Below, piece after piece: positions 1 to 3,814 of a stretch of 5,128 nt of DNA (its first letter is position 1; each line of letters opens with the position of its first letter). The position numbers and the translations under genes are program-made. The DNA is from JBGPJM01 sp041485385. Lineage in GTDB: Bacteria > Planctomycetota > Phycisphaerae > Phycisphaerales > UBA1924. The stretch is taken from assembly GCA_041485385.1 (NCBI GenBank), contig JBGPJM010000289.1, forward strand, positions 1-5,128, read 5' to 3'. Under the pieces are notes generated by a model. The model did no database searches and was not told the DNA's origin. It saw nothing but the letters and a program-made list of their open reading frames with translations.

Positions 1-49
1 CCTCGCGGAACTCAGGCGTGTACTTCCGCTTCTTCGTGCCCTTGACCAT
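1..49 (-). CDS. IS3-family transposase OrfA, N-terminal fragment (cut by window edge)
   Basis: Sixteen codons are visible, starting at ATG 49-47 and reading MVKGTKKRKYTPEFRE before the window ends. The pattern basic residues, then K-Y-T/S-P-E-F-R/K, is the classic N-terminus of IS3-type OrfA proteins, whose helix-turn-helix binds the element's terminal repeats. A good Shine-Dalgarno (GGGAGG, positions 63-58) sits eight bases upstream, which fixes the start. In intact IS3 elements OrfA is followed by OrfB, the DDE integrase part, made by a -1 frameshift; that part would be beyond the left edge. Certainty is limited by the short length, but the motif and its position inside an IS-like end reinforce each other. 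Confidence 0.65.
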   Translation of the reverse strand, partial: MVKGTKKRKYTPEFRE

Positions 50-64
50 CCGTTGGACCTCCCG

Positions 65-86
65 TCGATAGGCCGCAGCCTATCGA
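65..86. repeat. Perfect 9-bp inverted repeat in the IS leader
   Basis: TCGATAGGC (65-73) and GCCTATCGA (78-86) are perfect reverse complements separated by CGCA. On the minus strand the hairpin ends two bases before the OrfA Shine-Dalgarno at 63-58. Several IS elements carry hairpins here that limit translation from read-through transcripts; that role is an inference. Confidence 0.7.
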
Positions 87-118
87 TCGTTCGTGTCCAC
101 CGGCGGTGGGCAGGTTCA

Positions 119-423
119 GTGCTCTTCCGGGAGATCAGCAGGGCCTTGGGATACGCGCCCAGGTCCGCACCCTCCGGCGGCTTGGCGCGATACCAGACGT
201 ACACGATCCAGGTCCCGCTGATGACGGTCAGCCAGGCGATCGTCGCCATCAGCCACAGGCCGATGTTCAGCCGCCGGACTCGCTCGTCAATGCCGTGGGG
301 CGTGACAAGGTCGGGACGCAGGCTGTACAGGCCGGCAAATGCCCCACCAAAGGCCAGCAGGAACAGCGCGCCGAACCCCATCCCGTGCAGGACTGTCCAT
401 ATTTCCCGGAAGCTCAGCTCCAT
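119..423 (-). pseudogene. Small integral membrane protein, 3' part lost to IS insertion
   Basis: The gene starts at ATG 423, with AGGGAG (435-430) six bases upstream as Shine-Dalgarno. About 101 residues are intact. After a short N-terminus (MELSFREIWTV) comes a hydrophobic segment at about residues 11-33, a loop with charged residues near 45-52 (GIDERVRR), a second hydrophobic segment at about 55-78 (rich in W, L, I and V), then a soluble stretch ending LISRKST at the IS boundary. Beyond residue 102 the frame stays open through the IS to the window edge but translates IS end sequence, so the product would be a fusion lacking its native C-terminus. The N-terminus resembles conserved hypothetical membrane proteins with about four membrane segments that I recall from planctomycetes and related metagenomes; no function is known to me. 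The rest of the gene may lie beyond the IS. Confidence 0.75.
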
Positions 424-700
424 GGCAAACTCCCTTTCGGCACCGCCCCTCGGGCAGGTTCGTTCCGTGGACCCAGCGCGGCCCCTGGCCCTCGCGCCGC
501 GAAGCGCACGCGAAGGCAATCGACGGCTTGGCCATCCCGTCTTCCTTGGTCCGCACGATCCGGAACGCCTTCTGGATTTCGGCGAGCAGGAACCGGTGCG
601 CCGTCATCGGCACTGGATCCACGCGCTCGGCTCCACGAAGGCGGCCCCGACCGATGGGGATGTTCCCGAACTCCGCGCCCACGAACCCTGTCCAGAGCAT
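287..700 (-). CDS. Coding-like stretch of unknown identity, possibly a gene remnant
   Basis: This minus-strand frame is open from 1096 to a stop at 287-289. Between roughly 740 and 430 its codons end almost always in G or C, as in the real genes of this window, and the peptide has a plausible composition (MLWTGFVGAEFGNIPIGRG at 700, then LLAEIQKAFRIVRTKEDG). The listed start is ATG 700, which lacks a Shine-Dalgarno. ATG 535 has a better one (AAGGAAG, five bases away), but then almost the whole product lies in the weakly supported part. The frame overlaps the membrane-protein gene by 137 bases, which is implausible for an intact gene, so a decayed or frameshifted gene is more likely. I do not recognise the peptide. 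Confidence 0.2.
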   Translation of the reverse strand: MLWTGFVGAEFGNIPIGRGRLRGAERVDPVPMTAHRFLLAEIQKAFRIVRTKEDGMAKPSIAFACASRREGQGPRWVHGTNLPEGRCRKGVCHGAELPGNMDSPARDGVRRAVPAGLWWGICRPVQPASRPCHAPRH

Positions 701-1129
701 GCCGCAACAGTACGCCTTCCACGCCGCGACGCGCTCCGCCCTTTGGAGGGCCGCCACGGACCACGGTCGGAGCGGCCCCGAAACCACGCCTATCCGGGCG
801 CTTGTCTGATGAAGCTGCCGCCCCGGCGGCGTCGTTCTTCTCTCCTCGCCTCCTTCACCCCTCCCGCCGCGCAGTGGTGCCCCGGGGGCCGGCGAAGGCA
901 CCGCCCCGCGTCCGCATCCACGGCGAAAACCTGACCCGCTGCGCTTGAGCGGGCAAGCCGTGGGGATGGGTGCGCAACGGCAGCCCGACCTGTCCAATCC
1001 CTGTGCATTCGTGTCATTGACCTCCGGCCTCGCGAGGTCAATACGTTCCACGTCCGGACTTGTGCAAGGCGCGATGACGGGCGACATACAGCGCAACCCA
1101 CGGCGAGTCTCATGGGTGCGTTCCGGCCG
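424..1129. other. 706-bp region without a convincing gene
   Basis: Several long overlapping frames run through here on both strands, as expected in GC-rich DNA, but none gives a recognisable protein with a ribosome binding site. The only notable contents are the coding-like minus-strand stretch around 430-740 and the inverted repeat at 1016-1042. The region lies between the HMA-like gene and the interrupted membrane-protein gene, both on the minus strand. It may be decayed sequence of what was once a longer gene row. Confidence 0.5.
1016..1042. repeat. Perfect 9-bp inverted repeat ATTGACCTC / GAGGTCAAT
   Basis: ATTGACCTC (1016-1024) is matched by GAGGTCAAT (1034-1042) around a 9-base spacer, and the overlapping CCTCGCGAGG (1028-1037) is itself a perfect 10-bp palindrome. 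There is no T-run on either side, so it is not a standard intrinsic terminator. It lies 88 bp downstream of the HMA-like gene's stop. It could be a transcript-end hairpin or a binding site for a dimeric regulator. Confidence 0.75.
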
Positions 1130-1393
1130 TCACCTCTTCTGCACATCGGCGGCCCGATCGGCGTTTGTCGCGACAGCGGCGCCGTATCCCACCTGCGCCA
1201 CGATGCTCACCAGGTCCCCCGCGACGCGCGGCGGCCCGTGGATCATCCTCGCGTGCGCCCGGTAGAGGTCCACCGCGACGTCCTTCACTCCGGGCACCAG
1301 CTCCAGCGCGTCCGCGAGCTGCTCCCGGCTCCCGTTGTCGCGCATCCGGCGATCAGCAGCACCGTCCTTGTCACACCGGCTGGTAACACACAT
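1130..1393 (-). CDS. HMA-like (heavy-metal-associated fold) small protein without the CxxC, probably frameshifted
   Basis: The C-terminal 70 residues fit the HMA ferredoxin-like fold: a helix EQLADALELVPGVKDV, a strand VAVDLYRAHARM, then LVSIVAQVGYGAAVA, the usual last helix ending in GYGA. The loop that normally reads M-x-C-x-x-C reads MRDNGS, so both copper-binding cysteines are absent and metal transfer is unlikely. The expected first strand is not in this frame. It sits just upstream in another frame (GTG 1374: VTRTVLLIAG), ending two bases before ATG 1345; one added base at 1346-1347 would join them as RTVLLIAGMRDN. This suggests a 1-bp deletion or sequencing error. The listed start, ATG 1393, has only a weak AAGGG upstream; ATG 1345 and ATG 1429 are alternatives. 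It lies 60 bp after the HPF-type gene, same strand, probably co-transcribed. Confidence 0.6.
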   Translation of the reverse strand: MCVTSRCDKDGAADRRMRDNGSREQLADALELVPGVKDVAVDLYRAHARMIHGPPRVAGDLVSIVAQVGYGAAVATNADRAADVQKR

Positions 1394-1453
1394 TGCCCTT
1401 GGGCCGCCGCGACCGTCCCGCCGCGCCATGGACAACTCAGCGCTCGCCAACCC

Positions 1454-1876
1454 TCACACGCGCCTCCCGATCGCCGGCCGATCCGCCCCCGCGCGCCCGC
1501 CGCTCCGACGCGACCCGCCTGCCCGCCGCGTTTCCCGGATCGCCGGCACCTGGTCGCGCACTCGAAGCACGTAATCCTCGAGCCGTTGCAGGACGATCTG
1601 GAAGGCGCTGCGTATCGCCGCGTACACATCCTCGTGCCCGTGCCCGAGCGGACAGTCGCTCCGGGCCGTGATCTCCCCGCCGGGTACCGCGAGGTCCACG
1701 CTGACGCGGTAAGACCCTTCAGGGTTCCCGCCGCGATCCGGGGCGGTGATCGCCACGCCGCAGCTCTCGATGTGGTGGCAATACCGCTCCAGCCTGTCGG
1801 TGTGCCGGCGCACAGCCAGGCGGACCGCATCGGAGACGGGCCGTCCTTTGAACGTGATCTGGACCGACGTCTGCAT
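1454..1876 (-). CDS. HPF/RaiA-family ribosome-associated (hibernation-type) protein
   Basis: The 140-residue product has the HPF/RaiA (sigma-54 modulation protein) outline. It opens with a strand MQTSVQITFKG, a helix PVSDAVRLAVRRHTDRLERY, strands around residues 38-46 (SCGVAITAP) and 55-74 (SYRVSVDLAVPGGEITARS), then a long helix DVYAAIRSAFQIVLQRLEDY at 83-102. The tail from about residue 116 is basic and Gly/Arg/Ala-rich. Family members bind the 30S decoding region and store ribosomes in an inactive state during stress or stationary phase. Length fits the short form, without the extra C-terminal dimerisation domain of long HPF. ATG 1876 was chosen over the upstream in-frame codon because GAGGT sits about eight bases before it and because the domain begins there. 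The gene follows the BON protein gene by 243 bp on the same strand and precedes the HMA-like gene. The match is by fold pattern, so HPF, RaiA or a diverged relative cannot be separated. Confidence 0.83.
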   Translation of the reverse strand: MQTSVQITFKGRPVSDAVRLAVRRHTDRLERYCHHIESCGVAITAPDRGGNPEGSYRVSVDLAVPGGEITARSDCPLGHGHEDVYAAIRSAFQIVLQRLEDYVLRVRDQVPAIRETRRAGGSRRSGGRAGADRPAIGRRV

Positions 1877-1940
1877 CGCCTTACCTCGGGTTGGTGCGCA
1901 GCGCCGCGGCGTCGCGCACAAAGACCTTTCTTGCCGCGCC

Positions 1941-1965
1941 CGGTGCCGGCCGATGCCGGCTACCG
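1941..1965. repeat. Imperfect 10-bp inverted repeat upstream of the HPF-type gene
   Basis: CGGTGCCGGC (1941-1950) pairs with GCCGGC-T-ACCG (1955-1965) around the loop CGAT, with one bulged T. It lies 65 bp upstream of the HPF-type start codon, between that gene and the BON gene. No U-run follows on the minus strand, so it would be a transcript hairpin, processing site or leader structure rather than a classic terminator. Confidence 0.55.
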
Positions 1966-2103
1966 TGCGCTGACGCCTCTCGGCAGCGCCGGCTCTCCGC
2001 CGACCGCGATCTTCTTGGCCGCCGGCTCGAACTCAACCCGACCCTTGGCGCGGACGCCCGCGCCGGCGGGACCGTGCACAAGCGAGCGCCGGGCCGCCTC
2101 TTT

Positions 2104-2121
2104 GAGCGCGCGGGCGCGCTC
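2104..2121. repeat. 7-bp GC-rich inverted repeat overlapping the BON gene stop codon
   Basis: GAGCGCG (2104-2110) and CGCGCTC (2115-2121) are perfect complements around CGGG. On the minus strand this hairpin begins within the TGA stop of the BON gene and is followed by AAAGAGG rather than a U-run. It could stabilise the 3' end of the BON message or give partial termination, but it does not meet the pattern of an intrinsic terminator. Confidence 0.5.
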
Positions 2122-2797
2122 AGCTGTACGGGTCGACCGTCGTCCGATCGTCGACACGGGTGACGCCCGGCGCGTAGCCCGCGACGCGCTCGATGGCGTT
2201 CTTCTCACCCCACGAGCGGAGCGTGCCCGTCAGCGTGACCACCCCGTCGCGGACGGAGACGGCGATGCGCTTCGCCTCGCGCTCCGCCTGGCGCTCCAGC
2301 GCCTCCTCGATCTGCCGCTTGAGCTGGTCCGCGTTCACGCTCCCGGTGACGACGCTGATCTGGTTCACCACGCCGCGGACGCCGGTCAGGTTGCACACCG
2401 CCCGCTCGGCGTGGTACCGCTGGGTCCACGTGTCGACGCTCCCCTGGAGCGTGATCATGCCTGAGGAAACGGTGGTCGTGATGCGCTCCTCGGGCACGAG
2501 CACATCCCATTTCAGCCCGTTGCGGACGGCCTTGGCGATGTCCTCGTCGGTGCGCTCCCACGCCGAGGGGATCTTGACCTTCATGTCGTCCACCACGTCG
2601 AGCACGCCCACGACCCGGTGCGCCGCGTCGCGTGCGGCGAACTTCTTCGGGTAGGCGCTGATCGACCCCGTCAGCGTCACGACCCCGTTGCGCACCTGCA
2701 CGCCCACCTCCGTCTCCGACACGGTCGGATCCCACTCCAGCTCGGCGAGCACGTCGGCCTTGACCTGGGCGTCGGACTTGATTGTTGCGGTCGTCAT
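2120..2797 (-). CDS. Protein with three BON domains (OsmY-like stress protein)
   Basis: The 225-residue product is three BON (bacterial OsmY and nodulation) domains in a row, at about residues 10-77, 83-151 and 155-221. Each shows the signature: a helix, then V-x-N/S/D-G-x-V/I-T-L-x-G (VRNGVVTLTG, VSSGMITLQG, VRDGVVTLTG), a helix rich in A, R and E, and a closing V-x-G-V strand. BON domains are thought to bind phospholipid or other surfaces and occur in periplasmic and stress-induced proteins. No signal peptide or membrane segment is visible (N-terminus MTTATIKSDAQ), so this member looks cytoplasmic. The start is firm: ATG 2797 has AAAGGAG seven bases upstream, and the upstream in-frame extension resembles no domain. 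It is probably the first gene of the minus-strand group with the HPF-type and HMA-like genes. Three-BON proteins of this size are common beside stress genes, from memory of the family. Confidence 0.92.
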   Translation of the reverse strand: MTTATIKSDAQVKADVLAELEWDPTVSETEVGVQVRNGVVTLTGSISAYPKKFAARDAAHRVVGVLDVVDDMKVKIPSAWERTDEDIAKAVRNGLKWDVLVPEERITTTVSSGMITLQGSVDTWTQRYHAERAVCNLTGVRGVVNQISVVTGSVNADQLKRQIEEALERQAEREAKRIAVSVRDGVVTLTGTLRSWGEKNAIERVAGYAPGVTRVDDRTTVDPYS

Positions 2798-2820
2798 GGC
2801 AATCTCCTTTGCTCCTTGCA

Positions 2821-2837
2821 CGCGGCCCTCCGCCGCG
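2821..2837. repeat. 6-bp GC hairpin just upstream of the BON gene ribosome binding site
   Basis: CGCGGC (2821-2826) pairs with GCCGCG (2832-2837) around CCTCC. It would lie in the 5' leader of the BON message, about ten bases before the Shine-Dalgarno. It may be only a by-product of high GC content. Confidence 0.4.
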
Positions 2838-2966
2838 GAGCGTGAGCGCCAGTATTTGGGCCGCCCGCCCGGCGGGACCCAACAGGGAACTTTCCTTGAT
2901 CGATGCAACCGGGTGCGCCCGTGCCGGACGTGAAATCAGCGTTGCGCCCGCTGGAGTGACGAGGAG

Positions 2967-2988
2967 GAGGGAAGCCCGAGGGAAGCCC
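2967..2988. repeat. Perfect tandem duplication of an 11-bp unit
   Basis: GAGGGAAGCCC occurs twice without a gap (2967-2977 and 2978-2988), preceded by GAGGAG repeats and followed by CCTCCC. It lies in the divergent intergenic region. No function is apparent. Confidence 0.8.
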
Positions 2989-3098
2989 CTCCCTGCAACT
3001 CCGCGCCAGGAACGAACGACCACGCGACGGTGGCCCGAGGTGGCACGCGGCCGAGGCAGGTCCGGGCTACCCGCCGGGCTGTTTTTCCATCATTGATT

Positions 3099-3188
3099 CG
3101 AAGAAAAGCCGTGCCGGCGCGTCCACCGGGGTCGGGGGGCGCCATACTCCTCTTGGGGATACCCCACGAGGAGGCATCATGACAGCCG
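3099..3188 (+). repeat. Leader repeat, copy A
   Basis: This copy shares with 3732-3814 the blocks CGAAGAAAA-N-CCGTG, CATACTCCTC, GGGGATA, and CCACGAGGAGGCATC followed by ATGACAGCCG. The conserved parts are the 5' end, the Shine-Dalgarno hairpin and the first three codons (Met-Thr-Ala), while the spacer between them differs in length and sequence. That pattern suggests a shared gene leader rather than a chance match. Copy A leads only into a 38-codon stub. A divergent direct repeat of a whole gene start is the simplest explanation. Confidence 0.85.
3147..3174 (+). promoter_or_regulatory. Hairpin masking the Shine-Dalgarno, copy A
   Basis: CTCCTC (3147-3152) can pair with GAGGAG (3168-3173), which is the core of the GAGGAGG ribosome binding site four bases before ATG 3179. 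Inside it TGGGG (3154-3158) pairs with CCCCA (3162-3166) around ATA. The whole structure has 11 base pairs with a single T/C mismatch. It would occlude ribosome binding unless opened, provided transcription starts upstream of 3147. Confidence 0.6.
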
Positions 3189-3295
3189 CCCGGCAAGCGG
3201 AACAACTCGGCGACCGGCGCCGTCCATCTGGATGCGATGACCGAGTACTACGCGCTGCTCGGAGCCCAAAGGAAGAGGCCCAGCCGGGCCGGTAG
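3179..3295 (+). CDS. 38-codon stub after leader copy A, likely a gene remnant
   Basis: An ATG with a near-perfect Shine-Dalgarno (GAGGAGG, four bases away) opens a 38-residue frame, MTAARQAEQLGDRRR onward, rich in Arg, Glu and Ala and without recognisable domain or signal peptide. In the +1 frame the same DNA reads NNSATGAVHLDAMTEYYALL with G/C-ending codons and looks more like real protein, so a frameshift soon after the third codon is possible. A strong intrinsic terminator follows at 3315, so leader, stub and terminator form a complete transcription unit with almost no gene inside. It may be a deleted copy of the downstream gene type or a true small protein. Confidence 0.3.
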   Translation: MTAARQAEQLGDRRRPSGCDDRVLRAARSPKEEAQPGR

Positions 3296-3314
3296 CTACT
3301 CACCGCCTCCTTCT

Positions 3315-3340
3315 CCCCCGGCGTCGCCGGGGGTTTCTCG
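3315..3340 (+). terminator. Intrinsic terminator after the leader-A stub
   Basis: CCCCCGGCG (3315-3323) and CGCCGGGGG (3325-3333) are perfect complements around a single T; realistically this is a 7-bp stem with a 5-base loop. It is followed at once by TTTCTC. It lies 20 bp after the stop codon of the stub and is the best terminator in the window. Confidence 0.75.
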
Positions 3341-3685
3341 CTTGCGCCCAGAGGTCAGCCGCGCAGCGGTTCCGCGCACCACGCCTCAAGCCGGACCGTC
3401 GTGCCGCCGATAAGGGCCGGCGGCAATACGAACAGCTGCCGGAACAGTCGCACGAGACGCAGAGGGAAAGCAAGCCGCGGGGAACAAGGCGGATTCGGTG
3501 TTGCGGCAGCGGGCTGAGTTTGCACCCGACTACCGCCTCATCGCTTCAGCCCCACGGTGAACCCATCCGTCCTCTGCGTCTCTGCGCGCGCCGCCGGGGC
3601 GGGTCGGGGCCGGGCGCTGAGAGTCTCGCTCCGTGGAGCCCAAGGAGCAGGCCCAAGGCTGACCAAGCCGAACCTTGCCCCTCTC
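3341..3685. other. Intergenic stretch with no gene
   Basis: No frame here has a ribosome binding site or a protein-like sequence. It contains the paired 12-bp inverted repeats at 3454-3465 and 3571-3582, and, from 3635, GGAGCCCAAGGAGCAGGCCC, which echoes the segment before the first terminator at 3261-3283. It looks like filler between two copies of a terminator-containing module. Confidence 0.5.
3454..3582. repeat. Two 12-bp inverted copies of GAGACGCAGAGG
   Basis: GAGACGCAGAGG at 3454-3465 has its exact reverse complement CCTCTGCGTCTC at 3571-3582, 105 bp apart. The CGCAGAG text resembles short CGCAGAGACGCAGAGG-type repeats that I recall from intergenic DNA of cyanobacteria and some planctomycetes. 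The function is unknown. Confidence 0.7.
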
Positions 3686-3713
3686 CCCTCGGCGTCCTGC
3701 CGGGGTTTCTCTC
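3635..3713 (+). terminator. Degenerate second copy of the terminator module
   Basis: GGAGCCCAAGGAGCAGGCCC (3635-3654) matches GGAGCCCAAAGGAAGAGGCCC before the first terminator, and about 50 bp later CCCCTCGGC (3686-3694) pairs with GCCGGGG (3699-3705 region) with a bulged T, followed by TTTCTCTC. Spacing and order are the same as at 3261-3340. The weaker stem suggests partial decay, but it may still end transcription before leader copy B. Confidence 0.5.
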
Positions 3714-3731
3714 TGGCGGACCGGGTTTCCG

Positions 3732-3814
3732 CGAAGAAAAACCGTGATGCCGGGGCCGAGAGGCGTCATACTCCTCTCCTGGGGGATATCCACGAGGAGG
3801 CATCATGACAGCCG
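3732..3814 (+). repeat. Leader repeat, copy B, in front of the beta-helix gene
   Basis: This is the second copy of the leader seen at 3099-3188, 626 bp further on when measured between start codons. It runs from CGAAGAAAAACCGTG to ATGACAGCCG, ending in the first three codons of the beta-helix gene. Because this copy leads into an intact gene, it is the likely functional one. Confidence 0.85.
3771..3800 (+). promoter_or_regulatory. Hairpin masking the Shine-Dalgarno, copy B
   Basis: CTCCTC (3771-3776) can pair with GAGGAG (3794-3799) of the Shine-Dalgarno GAGGAGG, four bases before ATG 3805. TGG (3780-3782) can pair with CCA (3790-3792) inside. The inner stem differs from copy A, while the outer six pairs are kept exactly. 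The outer pairing is therefore the shared feature and may control translation. Confidence 0.55.

Larger units (their letters stand above)
1..118 (-). mobile_element. End of an IS3-family insertion sequence (partial, runs off the window)
   Basis: Read on the minus strand, the element begins at position 118 with TGAACCTGCCCACC and continues into GGTGGACACGAACG. IS3-family ends typically start with TGA or TGT and often carry a GGACAC motif a little further in. About 70 bp inside this end lies the start of a transposase OrfA-like reading frame with its own ribosome binding site, which is the usual IS3 layout. The membrane-protein frame entering from the right stops making sense as protein exactly at this boundary, which supports it as an insertion junction. 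Only the left end is present, so the opposite terminal repeat and any target-site duplication lie outside the window. The family assignment is by motif and is not confirmed by alignment. Confidence 0.6.
2798..3098. other. Divergent intergenic region between the BON gene and the duplicated leader
   Basis: This stretch of about 300 bp separates the minus-strand gene group from the plus-strand leader/beta-helix region and should hold promoters in both directions. Visible in it are the BON Shine-Dalgarno, a GC hairpin at 2821-2837, a tandem 11-bp repeat at 2967-2988, and a short T-run (3082-3086) after CCGCCGGGCTG that resembles a weak terminator on the plus strand. I see no convincing -35/-10 pair and no protein frame worth naming. 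Confidence 0.5.

Noticed and set aside
53..934. Long plus-strand frames opposite the membrane-protein gene
   Set aside because: Arg/Pro-rich with no ribosome site or domain; the minus strand has the recognisable membrane segments.
1112..2464. Long plus-strand open frame of about 450 codons
   Set aside because: It lies antisense to the clear BON, HPF-type and HMA-like genes, is Pro/Arg/Ala-rich and has no domain; long shadow frames are normal in GC-rich DNA.
2896..2908. FNR/CRP-like box TTGATCGATGCAA upstream of the BON gene
   Set aside because: The half-sites match poorly and the spacer is too short by one base; no firm promoter lies at the right distance.
3061..3086. Terminator-like sequence CCGGGCTACCCGCCGGGCTG before a run of five T
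   Set aside because: The possible stems are only four base pairs with poor closure, so it is mentioned in the intergenic entry but not called.
3143..3148. CATACT as a -10 promoter element in the leader (also 3767-3772)
   Set aside because: Only four of six bases fit and no -35 hexamer is seen at 16-18 bp in either copy. It stays possible, and would conflict with the hairpin idea because transcription would start inside the hairpin.
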